NCBI RefSeq assembly: GCF_003710105.1
Contig: NZ_CP033325.1
Location: 2,108,001-2,172,000 of the forward strand
DNA: 64,000 nt
Source: Georgenia faecalis
GTDB lineage: Bacteria > Actinomycetota > Actinomycetes > Actinomycetales > Actinomycetaceae
Direction: 5' to 3'
Positions 17,439 to 26,135 of the stretch are shown in pieces. The notes beneath the pieces are model-generated. The model was not told the DNA's origin, did not search any database, and saw only the letters and a program-made list of their open reading frames with translations. The position numbers were made by a program, and so were the translations under genes. Numbering within the stretch: position 1 is the first letter of the stretch; every line of letters begins with the position of its first letter.

Positions 17439-18272
17439 TCAGCGGATGACCAACGGAGGCGACCCGCACAGCTGCACCGCCGGCACGTCCATCGACAGCA
17501 TCGCAAGAGTGCCGTCCACCCCGTTGGAGATCTGCCACGACCAGAGCCACACGAGGAGGCGACGTCCCGGCCGCAGCCGGACGATGACCGGTGCCAGCGG
17601 GATTGGCCCGAAGGTGCCGGGCTGCACGGGGCTCGACGCGCTGGCGAACGCCCCCTTGCCCGTGCCGCCCTGCAGCAGCCCGGCGCCACGGACGTCCCAC
17701 AGCCGCACCTGTCGAGTGAACACAGGGTCCGACTCGCCGTCGGCGTAGATGGTGATCCCCAGCCCGCCGAAGCTCCGCCAGTCCGGTGCGTCCGCCGCAG
17801 CGAACCAGGAGAACGCGTAGGTGCCCTGGGGCGTGATGCTCATGTCGACCTCGGCCGGCGAGCCGAGGTAGAACCCGACGCCTCCCGCGGACTCGCCCTC
17901 CGTGCTGATGCTCACGACCTCGCCGTCGTGCTTGGCCCCGAAGCCGAACGCCGTGCCGACGCTGTACTCGACGTCGTACGGGGTGCCGATCAGCCGGCAC
18001 CCCGTGCCGATGGTGAAGTTGATGTCGCGTGCGACGGCGCCGATCCGTTCCTCAAGGCGGTGCAGCACCGTCCTGCGCAGCAGGCTGCCGTGTCTGCCGA
18101 GGCGCTCGTCCGCGGCTACGGGGACGTCGAGCTCCTCCGTCTGCCGTGCCAGCTCGCCGCTGATGTACTGGGTGAACACCTCGACGTCGGTGTCTCGGGT
18201 GGTCCGCCCAGGGGCCTCCCGCTCGAGCGCGAGGACGTCAGCTCGTCCGAACAGCTGTGCCAGATCCTCCAT
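17439..18272 (-). CDS. Unassigned 277-aa protein inserted between the panB copies
   Basis: I do not recognise this protein. It has a helical, acidic N-terminal region (about 1-90; ELARQTEELDVPVAADERLG) and then a beta-rich, Gly-rich domain (about 85-277) with alternating strands such as VGFYLGSPAEVDMSI, GLGITIYADG and RLLVWLWSWQISNGVD, resembling a jelly-roll or lectin-like sandwich. There is no signal peptide or membrane segment. GAGGGG lies 7 bases before the ATG at 18272. It is the only intact gene in the cargo between the truncated and intact panB, transcribed opposite to panB. Confidence 0.65.
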   Translation of the reverse strand: MEDLAQLFGRADVLALEREAPGRTTRDTDVEVFTQYISGELARQTEELDVPVAADERLGRHGSLLRRTVLHRLEERIGAVARDINFTIGTGCRLIGTPYDVEYSVGTAFGFGAKHDGEVVSISTEGESAGGVGFYLGSPAEVDMSITPQGTYAFSWFAAADAPDWRSFGGLGITIYADGESDPVFTRQVRLWDVRGAGLLQGGTGKGAFASASSPVQPGTFGPIPLAPVIVRLRPGRRLLVWLWSWQISNGVDGTLAMLSMDVPAVQLCGSPPLVIR

Positions 18273-18594
18273 GATCGTTCCCCTCTACAGGGCCTACGGC
18301 CGCGAATCATGACCGCCCGTGTGGCGGCGGGGTATCGGCTCCTGGATCGGGGCCGAGGGATGCGGGCGAAGAGATCAGCGGCTTGAAGCCGACGGCTGTC
18401 ACGCTAGACCTCCAGCGTGGAGCGGTCGAGACCCGTCAGCGTCCGAGGGGAGTGACGGTTGCCCCACAGTGGCGACTCACTCCGCGAGGCCCATCGCCGG
18501 GACGTGCCAGAGCCGGACGCCCCCGTAGGCTTCCCATGACCGACGAGCTGCGCCGTGACCCGGCGCTGCGGACCCGAGTGCAGGAGTTGGACCC
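18273..18594. other. Divergent intergenic region upstream of panB
   Basis: No gene seen. It holds the presumed promoter of the 277-aa gene on the minus strand and the panB promoter on the plus strand. The second panB repeat begins at 18532. Confidence 0.5.
18526..18531 (+). promoter_or_regulatory. -10 box of panB
   Basis: TAGGCT lies immediately before the first base shared with the truncated upstream copy, so only the intact gene keeps it. The leader to the ATG is about 58 bases. Confidence 0.5.
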
Positions 18595-19113
18595 ATGAAC
18601 GCGAACCCCGACCGTCCCAGCGAGCAGCGTCCCGCCCCTGCTCCGCCGACCCCGGCCGCCGGATTCGCCATCCCCCAGCACCAGCCCAAGGACGGCCGCC
18701 AGGGCGTGCCGGTCCCCAGCCGGGTCCGCGTCCACCACCTGCGCGCCATGAAGGAGCGCGGCGAGCCCCTCACGATGCTCACCGCCTACGACACCGTCAC
18801 CGCCCGCATCTTCGACGAGGCCGGCATCGACCTCCTCCTCGTCGGCGACTCCATCGGCGACAACATGCTCGGCCACCCCAGCACCATCCCCGTCACCGTC
18901 GACGAGATGATCCCCGCCGTCCGCGCCGTCTCCCGCGGCACCACCCGCGCCATGGTCGTCGCCGACCTCCCCTTCGGCTCCTACGAGGCCTCCCCCGCCC
19001 AGGCCCACGCCACCGCCGTGCGCATGATGAAGGAGGGCGGCGCCCACGCGGTGAAGTTCGAGGGCGGCGCCCACCTCGCCGAGCACGTCCGCCTGCTCGC
19101 CCGCTCGGGCATC
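18532..19113 (+). repeat. Direct repeat, copy 2: 5' part of the intact panB
   Basis: Partner of the repeat at 16524-17105, offset exactly 2008 bases, ungapped. Confidence 0.9.
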
Positions 19114-19515
19114 CCCGTCGTCGGGCACCTCGGGTTCACCCCGCAGGCGGAGAACATGCTCGGCGGCAAGCGCGTCCAGGGCCGCGGCAACGAGGCGGCC
19201 GAGACGCTCATGTCCGACGCCATGGCCCTCCAGGACGCCGGCGCGGTCGCCGTCGTCCTCGAGATGGTCCCCCGACCGGTCGCCGCCCGGGCGACGGAGA
19301 TCCTCGCCATCCCCACCATCGGCATCGGCGCCGGCGCCGAGTGCGACGGCCAGGTCCTCGTGTGGACCGACATGGCCGGGATGACCTCGTGGTCGCCGCG
19401 CTTCGCCCCCCACTTCGGCGAGGTCGGCGCCGCGCTGTACGCCGCCACCCGCGAGTACGCCGCCGCCGTGCGCGAGCGGACCTTCCCCCGCCCCGAGCAT
19501 TCCTACGAGGAGTGA
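18595..19515 (+). CDS. panB: 3-methyl-2-oxobutanoate hydroxymethyltransferase (PanB)
   Basis: A 306-residue enzyme transferring a hydroxymethyl group from methylene-tetrahydrofolate to alpha-ketoisovalerate, the first committed step of pantothenate and CoA synthesis. Conserved segments are LTAYDTVTARIFDEAGID, LLVGDSIGDNMLGH with the metal-binding Asp, MMKEGGAHAVKFEGG, PVVGHLGFTPQ, VLEMVPRPVA with the catalytic Glu, and IPTIGIGAGAECDGQVLV. About 35 residues of Pro-rich N-terminal extension precede the usual start, common in actinobacteria. It overlaps the next gene by four bases if that gene starts at its GTG. The first 173 codons exist a second time upstream. Confidence 0.95.
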   Translation: MNANPDRPSEQRPAPAPPTPAAGFAIPQHQPKDGRQGVPVPSRVRVHHLRAMKERGEPLTMLTAYDTVTARIFDEAGIDLLLVGDSIGDNMLGHPSTIPVTVDEMIPAVRAVSRGTTRAMVVADLPFGSYEASPAQAHATAVRMMKEGGAHAVKFEGGAHLAEHVRLLARSGIPVVGHLGFTPQAENMLGGKRVQGRGNEAAETLMSDAMALQDAGAVAVVLEMVPRPVAARATEILAIPTIGIGAGAECDGQVLVWTDMAGMTSWSPRFAPHFGEVGAALYAATREYAAAVRERTFPRPEHSYEE

Positions 19516-20069
19516 GCGCGACCGGCGCCGCCCTCGTCGGGCACCAGACGCGGGTCGAGTGGATGGGCCGGGAGGTGCTCACCCTGGCGGACCTGTGGCC
19601 GACGGACGTCCGCGCGGCGATCGTCGGCCTCAACCAGCCACCGTGTGGCGTCGAGGTCGGGCACTACTACCAGGGGCGGAACGCGCGCACCGGCCTGGCA
19701 CGGCTCCGCGCCGTCGGGCTGCTTCCCGCCCACCAGGGCGGCCATGACGACGACGAGGCGTTGCGTGCCGGGATCGCGTTTATCGACGTGGTCAAGCGCC
19801 CTACCGGCCGGGCCGCCGAGGTCAGCGCGGCCGAGATCGCGCACGGGCTGCAGGCGCTTGAGCGGGAACTTTCCCGGCACCAGGTGCCGCTCGTCGTCTG
19901 CATGTTCAAGCCGGCGGCCGAGGCCCTCCTCGGCGGGGCCGACGCGCCCGGAATCCAGCGGCGGCGAGCCGCCTCCGGCAGCGTCGTGTTCCGGATGCCC
20001 GGCCCCTACGACGCCCGCGAGCGAGTCGCCGCAGCGATGGGTGAGCTCGCCGAGCATCTTCGCGCCTGA
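19512..20069 (+). CDS. Uracil-DNA glycosylase-like protein (Mug/TDG type)
   Basis: An 185-residue protein of the single-domain uracil-DNA glycosylase superfamily, mismatch-specific Mug/TDG branch, which removes uracil or damaged thymine from mispairs. Motif 1 is IVGLNQPPCGVEVGHYYQGR, with the Asn at the position of the water-activating Asn of Mug. Motif 2 is less obvious, in the VVCMFKPAAEALLG to RMPGPYDARE region. Two starts are possible: GTG at 19512 (GTGA overlap with panB) or ATG at 19563, which begins at the usual family position; neither has a good ribosome binding site. Confidence 0.75.
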   Translation: MSATGAALVGHQTRVEWMGREVLTLADLWPTDVRAAIVGLNQPPCGVEVGHYYQGRNARTGLARLRAVGLLPAHQGGHDDDEALRAGIAFIDVVKRPTGRAAEVSAAEIAHGLQALERELSRHQVPLVVCMFKPAAEALLGGADAPGIQRRRAASGSVVFRMPGPYDARERVAAAMGELAEHLRA

Positions 20070-20100
20070 TATCCGCGCCCGGTTCCACCAGACTGGCCGC

Positions 20101-21336
20101 ATGAGCTGCATCTTTTGCGCGATCGTCGCCGGCGAGGAGCAGGCTCACGTCGTCCTGGAGACCGACGACGTGGTGGCCTTCCTCGACACCCGCCCCGTGT
20201 TCAAGGGTCACGTGCTCGTCGTGCCCCGCGAACACGTCGTCACGCTGCCGGAACTGCCGACGACGGCGATCGAGCCGTTCTTCGCTGCGGTGCAGCGGGT
20301 GGCGGCGGCGCTTCCGGACGCCCTCGGCGCGCAGGGCACGCTCGTCGCGATGAACAACATCGTCAGCCAGAGCGTGCCGCACCTGCACGCCCACGTCGTG
20401 CCGCGCACCAAGGGCGACGGCTTGCGCGGGTTCTTCTGGCCGCGGCACAAGTACGCCGACGGCGAGGCGGCTGAGTACGCGAAGCGGGTCGCTGCGGCGC
20501 TCGGCCCTAGCGATAGCTGGCGGTACATCAAGTCCGCCCCCGGAAACGACACGTGCTGCGTGACGGTAGGTCAGGCTCGCTCCATGACGACGAATACCGA
20601 GCCTTCCTCGCGGACTCCCCTCGACTGGCCACCAATTGCGGACGAGGTCCTTGCCGGCGCATTGGAGCAGGCGTTCCTGGCTCTCTCCGACGACGGCCCG
20701 TCGCCGGTTGGCGAGCGACTCGCCCGCTACTACGACGTTGCCGGCAACTACGTGGGCGCGACGTTCACGTCCTTGCAGCCCAACGAGCAGGACGGTGTTA
20801 CCTCAGCCGACCTCCATGCCACCACGCTGATGAACGTCAAGCTCGGGCCGCGCGCCACGCGCCAACTGCTCACCGGGCCGATGCACGACGGGGTGGTCGC
20901 CGCGATGATCTCTCTGCCCGACGTCACCCTCGCTGACGCCGACGACGCAGCACTCGAGGCGATGTACGCGTTCTACATCGCGGTCAAGGAGGCCATCTCC
21001 AGTCCGTTAGCCGCGAAGTCCAACCCGTGGGTCACGACGAGCAAACTCTGTGCCCGCAAGCGACCGCACCTCTTCCCGGTACGTGACCGTGACGTGTGCA
21101 CGCTCTTGGGCGTTCGAGCGTTGAAGGACGTCCGCGCCGACTGGCAGGTGTTTCGCGCGCTCATGCAGAACCCGCAGATCCGCGAGGCGATTGCCGCTCT
21201 GCCGGAGGCCGCACGTGCCGCGGCGCAGGAGCGTGAGCTCCTGCTCGATGACTCAGACCTCCGGCTCCTCGATGCCGCGCTCTGGACGTACACGAAGCGA
21301 GGCACGCCTGAGGAGCCCCCGGTCGAGGAGGAGTGA
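20101..21336 (+). CDS. HIT-domain protein fused in frame to a DUF6308 domain
   Basis: One uninterrupted 411-residue frame. Residues 1-140 form a complete HIT nucleotide hydrolase domain: CIFCAIVAGEE start, PVFKGHVLVVPREHV, and the triad SVPHLHAHVVPR with three His. Free-standing homologues normally stop near residue 140. After a poorly structured linker, an internal Met at residue 162 (ATG at 20584) opens a domain matching DUF6308 from memory: YYDVAGNYVGATFTSLQPN, VKLGPRATRQLL, NPWVTTSKLCARKRPHLFPV. It may be a true fusion, or a second gene inserted at the HIT 3' end that removed the stop codon. CAGACT 6 bases before the ATG suggests a leaderless start. Confidence 0.75.
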   Translation: MSCIFCAIVAGEEQAHVVLETDDVVAFLDTRPVFKGHVLVVPREHVVTLPELPTTAIEPFFAAVQRVAAALPDALGAQGTLVAMNNIVSQSVPHLHAHVVPRTKGDGLRGFFWPRHKYADGEAAEYAKRVAAALGPSDSWRYIKSAPGNDTCCVTVGQARSMTTNTEPSSRTPLDWPPIADEVLAGALEQAFLALSDDGPSPVGERLARYYDVAGNYVGATFTSLQPNEQDGVTSADLHATTLMNVKLGPRATRQLLTGPMHDGVVAAMISLPDVTLADADDAALEAMYAFYIAVKEAISSPLAAKSNPWVTTSKLCARKRPHLFPVRDRDVCTLLGVRALKDVRADWQVFRALMQNPQIREAIAALPEAARAAAQERELLLDDSDLRLLDAALWTYTKRGTPEEPPVEEE

Positions 21337-21343
21337 CCAGCCT

Positions 21344-21648
21344 CTATGCCACCGCCCGGCGAAGCCCCTCCGTCGCCTCGGCCGCCAGCGCCGTCATGCC
21401 CTCCCCACCGCGTAGTCGAGCAGCGTCGCGCTGACGTGGACAGCGAGCGCGCGCGCCCGGAGCTCTGTGTCGCCGTCGACCGGCCCGTAGGCGTCGCCGA
21501 ACGCCGCGCGCGCCGGCCCCGCCTTGACGACCACGTGGATGTCACCGTGGGCGAGGACCGGCTCGGCCGCCGAGACCCGGACGGACTCCGCTGTCTCGAA
21601 GAGCTGCTGGATCGCCTCCCGGAGTACCGCCAGCCCGGCCGCCTCGAG
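21344..21648 (-). repeat. Direct repeat, copy 1: phosphotransferase 3' end
   Basis: Matches 22379-22780 in the same orientation apart from a 96-base and a 1-base deletion and scattered mismatches. With its partner it flanks the GIY-YIG gene. Confidence 0.8.
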
Positions 21649-21656
21649 CGCGCTCA
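21344..21656 (-). pseudogene. Decayed copy of the phosphotransferase 3' half
   Basis: This is a truncated, rearranged copy of the intact gene at 22379-23317. Compared with it, the copy has lost one base near 21411 (frameshift close to the 3' end) and an in-frame 96 bases encoding the DWGD metal-binding segment, and it has no 5' half. HGDIHV and DAYGPVDGDTELRARALAVH are still readable. It begins only 7 bases after the HIT-DUF6308 stop. Confidence 0.8.
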
Positions 21657-21758
21657 CCGGCTCAGCGGACGCTCCGGATGTGCACGGTTGTATGCGTCGT
21701 AGACCTCGGGGCGCAGCCGGACTGCTTCCGGGCTTTCGGGAGACGCGACAGCCACTAG

Positions 21759-22292
21759 CTAAGCCGGCACGACGGGGTTCTCCGTGCGAGCCCCCTTGCG
21801 CTCGTACCGCAGATTGGCAAACGGGAGCGAGCCGTACTGCGAGACGAAGTCGCGGATGAGGGAGTCTTCAACGTCGGTCGGGCTCTCGCCATCGACGACC
21901 TTCCACGCGACCGTGAGGTCGGCATGGTCCGCGAGCTGCCAGATGAATCGGCCGCCCCAGTGCCCGACCGGCTCACCGTTGCCGATCCGGCGGTACTCAT
22001 TCAGGCGCTTACGCAGGCCGCGCCGACTGGTGCTGCCCTGAGTCGCCTTGCCGATGTAAAGCACGGGCACGTCGTCGACCCATTTCCCCTCCAGTCGCTC
22101 CACGGAGACCGATGGGGTCCTGCCCTTGAACATGCCCGCGACGCTTGCACTAAGGAACGCCGGCGCGTCCGCTCGCTCTCGGAGCACGACGTATACACCG
22201 GGCGCCTCCGGCACATCGCTATCGGGTAGCTCGGCAAATGTCACGAAGCCCTCAAAGTTGCTCGCGCGTAGGCCAGCCGAGTTCCAGTCCAT
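21759..22292 (-). CDS. GIY-YIG domain protein
   Basis: A 177-residue protein with a GIY-YIG nuclease core: PEAPGVYVVLRE (GIY strand), VPVLYIGKATQG (YIG strand), RGLRKRLNEYRRIGNG with the catalytic Arg, the acidic DVEDSLIRDFVSQYG with the metal-binding Glu, and PFANLR with the conserved Asn. Such nucleases cut DNA in homing, restriction or repair. No extra DNA-binding domain is apparent. The ATG at 22292 is used; an in-frame GTG three codons earlier is possible. It lies exactly between the truncated and intact copies of the phosphotransferase gene, on the same strand, so it is cargo of that insertion. Confidence 0.8.
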   Translation of the reverse strand: MDWNSAGLRASNFEGFVTFAELPDSDVPEAPGVYVVLRERADAPAFLSASVAGMFKGRTPSVSVERLEGKWVDDVPVLYIGKATQGSTSRRGLRKRLNEYRRIGNGEPVGHWGGRFIWQLADHADLTVAWKVVDGESPTDVEDSLIRDFVSQYGSLPFANLRYERKGARTENPVVPA

Positions 22293-22378
22293 GGTGCACA
22301 CCGTATTGAAGGCACCTTCACCGCTACCGCTGTTCAGGCGGCCGCGAACGAGAATCAGCGGCCAGACACGCGACGTGA

Positions 22379-22780
22379 CTACTGCGCCGCCCGCCGCAAC
22401 CCTTCCGACGCCTCGGCCGCGAGCGCGGTCATGCCCTCCCCCACCGCGTAGTCGAGCAGCGTCGCGCTGACGTGGACGGCGAGCGCGCGCGCCCGCAGCT
22501 CCGTGTCCCCGTCGACCGGCCCGTAGGCGTCGAAGAACGCGGCGCGCGCCGGCCCGGGGAACGCGGCGTAGGCAATCATGAGGTCCACCGACGGGTCGGC
22601 CAGCGCGGTGTCGCCCCAGTCGACGACGCCGCTCGCCGCCCCCGCCTCGACCAGCACGTGACGCACATGCAGGTCCCCGTGGACCAGCACCGGCTCGGCC
22701 ACGGAGGCCCCGACGGGCTCCGCGACGGCGAAGAGCTCCTCGATCGCCCCCCGCGGGACCGCTACCCCGGCCGCCTCGAG
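22379..22780 (-). repeat. Direct repeat, copy 2: intact phosphotransferase 3' end
   Basis: 402-base partner of the truncated copy at 21344-21648. Confidence 0.8.
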
Positions 22781-23317
22781 TACCTCGAGGCGGCCCCGGG
22801 CACGCTCCGCCGTCGACGCCGGGTCGCCGCGCCGCATGGGGTCCACCCGCAGCGCGGCGCCGGCCGCCTCGGCCGCGGTCGCGACGCGGCGGGCCAGGGC
22901 CGGGTCGTGCAGCGCCCGGAGGAACGTCCCGACACCCCGCGCCACCTCGACCCGTGCCTCGTCCGCCAGGCCGGCCTCCGCGAGCTCTTTGCCCGGGATG
23001 TGCCGCGCACCCCAGAACGGCCACTCCACCTCCGCCGTCGGCCGGCCCACGCGCTCGGGGTACGGGATGGGCAGCGGCAGGGAGTTCGCCAGCTCCGTGA
23101 GCACCGCGAGCTCGCGCCGCGCGCCGGGCAGGGCGATCGCTCGGTGGATGAACCGGAACAGCCAGTCGTCGCCGACCGCGAACAGGACGTTGTCCCACCC
23201 GGCGCCGAACGGCCGGACCGGCAGCCCGGCGAGGTCCGGGAACTGCTCGGCGACGACGGCGGCGGCCAGACGCGCGTCGATGATCCGTTCGGGCGTCCAC
23301 TCCGGCACGGTGCTCAT
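22379..23317 (-). CDS. Aminoglycoside phosphotransferase family protein
   Basis: A 312-residue kinase of the APH/choline-kinase fold; substrates range from aminoglycosides and macrolides to sugars. Visible motifs are WDNVLFAVGDDWLFRF (nucleotide-binding strands), VLVHGDLHVRHVLV (Brenner catalytic loop with the Asp, but His where Asn is usual) and VVDWGDTALADPSVDL (metal-binding DFG equivalent). The start MSTVPEWTP at 23317 matches family length; no strong ribosome binding site is present. Its 3' part is duplicated upstream as a pseudogene. Physiological substrate unknown; resistance to a drug should not be assumed. Confidence 0.85.
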   Translation of the reverse strand: MSTVPEWTPERIIDARLAAAVVAEQFPDLAGLPVRPFGAGWDNVLFAVGDDWLFRFIHRAIALPGARRELAVLTELANSLPLPIPYPERVGRPTAEVEWPFWGARHIPGKELAEAGLADEARVEVARGVGTFLRALHDPALARRVATAAEAAGAALRVDPMRRGDPASTAERARGRLEVLEAAGVAVPRGAIEELFAVAEPVGASVAEPVLVHGDLHVRHVLVEAGAASGVVDWGDTALADPSVDLMIAYAAFPGPARAAFFDAYGPVDGDTELRARALAVHVSATLLDYAVGEGMTALAAEASEGLRRAAQ

Positions 23318-23420
23318 TCGGGAGAGGCTAGTGACCCGCCCGCTGGCACCGCCGCGTAATTTCGCCCGCCCCGCCACGCCCCAAGCCGCGCGCTCCCCGC
23401 CGGGGCGGCGTCGCGCGGCT

Positions 23421-24425
23421 TCAGCGGCCCTCCCCCTGAGCGACCGCACTCGACTGCCCGAGCACCTCCGCCTCCATCCGCGCGTAGCTCGTCTCCATGC
23501 CGTCGGTCATACCGGTGGCCAGCACCGTCTCGCGGAGCTCCGCGTCCGGGTACGTGATGACCACGGTGAGCAGGGTCCCGCCCTCGACCTCCGTCAGCGT
23601 GCGCTCGTTCCTCGTGCCCGGACCCTCCATCCCGATCATCCGCTCCGTGGTGACCTCGCGGTACGGCGGCTCCGTCTCGAGGATCTCGCCGGTGAACCCG
23701 AACCGGCCCTCGCCGTCGTCCTGCTCCCACTCGTACCGGTAGGTCTCCCCCACGGTCGAGGCGACGTCGCACACGGGCATGGTCCAGCCGTCGGGGCCGA
23801 GCATCCAGCGCCGCACGAGCTCGGGGTCGTGGTGGGCGTCCCACACCTGCTGGACCGACCCGCGGATCACCCGGCTGATGCGCACCTGGGTGTCGCCGAT
23901 GAGCTGGGCCTCTGCCGGGCGGGTGGCCGCGAACGAGGTGAGGTCCGCGACGACGTCGTCGATCTGGCTCATCGCCGACGTGAGGCCCTCCTCCATGCCC
24001 ATCCCGATCAGCTTCTCGAGCTCGTCGAGGGAGTTGAACGACGTGGTGGTCACCAGTCGGCACCCGACGTCGGTCTCCTCAAAGGTGTAGACCATCCGCA
24101 TCGAGGGCATCTCCCGGTTCGGGGCGCCGTCGGGACCGGCGAAACCGTCGCGCACCTCGAAGGAGCGGCCGGGCTCGACGGCGAGGAACTCCCAGTACCC
24201 GCCGGCGCGCTCGCCGTCGGGGCCCGACATGTAATAGGCGGAGCGCCCGCCGGGCGCCATGTCGTGGCGGGTGAACGTCGCCGGCCACCCCTCCGGGCCC
24301 CAGAACTTCTCGAGCTGGCGGGGATCGGCGTAGGCGTCCCAGAGCCGGCGCGCCGGGACGGGGAAGTCGGCAACGACGGTGAGGGTCAGGGCGTCGAGGT
24401 CCTTCTCGACGGAGGTGATGGGCAT
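23421..24425 (-). CDS. Tandem SRPBCC (AHSA1-like) domain protein
   Basis: A 334-residue protein made of two consecutive SRPBCC/AHSA1 domains. The first (about 1-155) has VPARRLWDAYADPRQLEKFWGP and YMSGPDGERAGGYWEF; the second (about 175-320) has GSVQQVWDAHHDPELVRRWMLGP and RMIGMEGPGTRNE. Each has the typical signature of a helix-grip fold with a hydrophobic ligand pocket. Neither has an obvious catalytic residue. It lies 21 bases downstream of an ArsR-type repressor gene, the classic regulator-SRPBCC pair, and is probably induced when that repressor is released. Ligand unknown. Confidence 0.85.
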   Translation of the reverse strand: MPITSVEKDLDALTLTVVADFPVPARRLWDAYADPRQLEKFWGPEGWPATFTRHDMAPGGRSAYYMSGPDGERAGGYWEFLAVEPGRSFEVRDGFAGPDGAPNREMPSMRMVYTFEETDVGCRLVTTTSFNSLDELEKLIGMGMEEGLTSAMSQIDDVVADLTSFAATRPAEAQLIGDTQVRISRVIRGSVQQVWDAHHDPELVRRWMLGPDGWTMPVCDVASTVGETYRYEWEQDDGEGRFGFTGEILETEPPYREVTTERMIGMEGPGTRNERTLTEVEGGTLLTVVITYPDAELRETVLATGMTDGMETSYARMEAEVLGQSSAVAQGEGR

Positions 24426-24446
24426 GACGAGCGCCTCTCTGGTCAG

Positions 24447-24794
24447 TCAGTCCTCGGCAAGGAGCGCGTCGAGCCGGTCGATGCGGCCGCGCCAGATCTC
24501 TTCGTACTGCGCGAGCAGGGACTGGGCCCGGCGCAGCGTGTCGGGGTTCCCGCGCACGAGTCGTTCGCGGCCGTGACGGCGCTTGGTCACCAGACCCGCC
24601 TCCTCCAGCACGGCGACGTGCTTCTGCACCGCCGCGAACGACATGTCGTACGACGAGGCCAGCTCGGACACCGTCGGCTCCCCGCTGAGGGTGCGCCGGA
24701 CGATGTCACGCCGGGTCGCGTCGGCGAGTGCCCGGAAGATCCGGTCGATCTCGGCGTCGCTCAGGGCGGTGGGCTGACCACTTCGTGCAACCAT
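24447..24794 (-). CDS. ArsR-family transcriptional regulator
   Basis: A 115-residue winged-helix regulator: IFRALADATRRDIVRRTL (first helices), TVSELASSYDMSFAAVQKHVAVLEEAGLV (recognition HTH) and RRHGRERLVRG (wing). It lacks the cysteine metal sites of ArsR/SmtB, as usual for members paired with SRPBCC proteins. First gene of the two-gene operon; its start codon lies inside a palindrome likely to be its own operator. Confidence 0.9.
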   Translation of the reverse strand: MVARSGQPTALSDAEIDRIFRALADATRRDIVRRTLSGEPTVSELASSYDMSFAAVQKHVAVLEEAGLVTKRRHGRERLVRGNPDTLRRAQSLLAQYEEIWRGRIDRLDALLAED

Positions 24795-24804
24795 GTGGTT
24801 GTAC
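24785..24804 (-). promoter_or_regulatory. Palindromic operator over the ArsR start codon
   Basis: CAACCATGTGGTTG (24788-24801) is a perfect palindrome around a two-base centre, extended by matching outer G and T bases to 20 bp. It includes the ATG of the ArsR gene, so binding would block transcription start or elongation. It resembles sites of other ArsR-SRPBCC pairs as I recall them. Confidence 0.6.
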
Positions 24805-24908
24805 GTTAGGCCCGGGCCGGACGGCCGTCAAGGGGTCCGGGCGAACGGCGGAGCGGGACTCGGCAACGCGGCCATGATCTGTCCGCAATGGCCCCTAGCG
24901 TGGTGATC

Positions 24909-26135
24909 ATGAACGCCCCGAGCACCGCCGTCACCCCCTTCACCCTCCACGTCCCGCACGCGTCCTTGGCGGCGTTGACCACCCGCCTGGAGCAGACGCA
25001 CTGGCCGGTCGAGGACGCCGGGACGGGCTGGGACCACGGGGTCCCCGTCGACTACGCCAAGGAGCTCGCGGCCTACTGGGCCACCGAGTTCGACTGGCGG
25101 GCGCAGGAGCGGCGGATCAACGCGACGCCGCAGTTCACCACCCCGATCGACGGGCACGACGTGCACTTCTTCCACGTCCGCTCGGCGCACGACGGCGCGA
25201 CGCCGCTGCTGCTCCTGCACGGGTGGCCGGGAGCGCCGACGGAGTTCCTGCCGATGGTGGACGCGCTCGTCGACCCGACTGCGCACGGCGGCGCTGCCGA
25301 GGACGCGTTCGACGTCGTCATCGCCACCATCCCCGGGTTCGGGATCTCCGGTCCCGCGATCGGCTGGAACACCGACCGGGCCGCAGCGGCCATGGTCACC
25401 CTCATGGCCAGGCTCGGCTATCAGCGGTATGCCGTCCACGGCTACGACACCGGCGCCCTCATCGCGCGCACGATGGGCCTCATCGACCGCGACCACCTCA
25501 TCGGCCTGCACCTCACCGACGTGCTCGGCGGCGAGGAGCTCACCTACGAGACGGCCGACCTCAGCGACCCGCGGGAGGCGCGAGCCGTCGAGCGCTCTAT
25601 GCGCTACCAGTACGAGCTCGGTGGGTACGCGATCGTCCAGTCCACCCGCCCGCAGTCCCTCGGCCTCGCCCTCACCGACTCCCCCGTCGGCCTGCTCACG
25701 TGGCTCGTCGAGCGGTTCCGGGACTGGTCGGCCGCCTCGGACGGGCCGGACGAGGTCTTCACCCGGGACGACATGCTCACCACCGTCAGCATCTACTGGC
25801 ACTTCGCCACGATCTGGTCATCGATGCGCTACTACAAGGAGGCCACCTCCGAGTGGGGCGCCGAGCCGGAGACGTCGACGACGCCGCTCGCGATCGCCGC
25901 CATGCCGCACGACCTCAGCGGCGCCGTGCCGCGCATCATCGAGAAGACGAACAACCTCCTCCGGTGGGAGGAGCTGCCCGCCGGCGGTCACTTCGCCGGC
26001 TGGGAGCAGCCGGACCTCATGGTGCGGGACCTCCGTGCGGCGGTCCGGGTCCTGCGCGCCCACGACGACGGTCCGGGCGACGCTCGCGACGCCTCCGACA
26101 CTGCGGATCCCGTCAGCCCCGCAGCGCCGCGTTGA
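24909..26135 (+). CDS. Epoxide hydrolase (EHN family, alpha/beta hydrolase)
   Basis: A 408-residue epoxide hydrolase that adds water to epoxides through an aspartyl ester. The N-terminal EHN domain (TPFTLHVPHASLAALTTRL to PVDYAKELAAYWATEFDWR) precedes the alpha/beta hydrolase core, with oxyanion motif LLLHGWPGAPTEF, nucleophile elbow VHGYDTGALIA (Asp), lid tyrosines around SIYWHFATIWSSMRYYKE, and the late acid/base HFAGWEQPDLM (His). Start at 24909 is preferred: the family usually begins a few residues before TPFTLHVP, and TAGCGT (24896-24901) lies 7 bases upstream. An in-frame ATG at 24888 is the alternative. Its 3' end overlaps the convergent sigma factor gene by 23 bases. Confidence 0.88.
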   Translation: MNAPSTAVTPFTLHVPHASLAALTTRLEQTHWPVEDAGTGWDHGVPVDYAKELAAYWATEFDWRAQERRINATPQFTTPIDGHDVHFFHVRSAHDGATPLLLLHGWPGAPTEFLPMVDALVDPTAHGGAAEDAFDVVIATIPGFGISGPAIGWNTDRAAAAMVTLMARLGYQRYAVHGYDTGALIARTMGLIDRDHLIGLHLTDVLGGEELTYETADLSDPREARAVERSMRYQYELGGYAIVQSTRPQSLGLALTDSPVGLLTWLVERFRDWSAASDGPDEVFTRDDMLTTVSIYWHFATIWSSMRYYKEATSEWGAEPETSTTPLAIAAMPHDLSGAVPRIIEKTNNLLRWEELPAGGHFAGWEQPDLMVRDLRAAVRVLRAHDDGPGDARDASDTADPVSPAAPR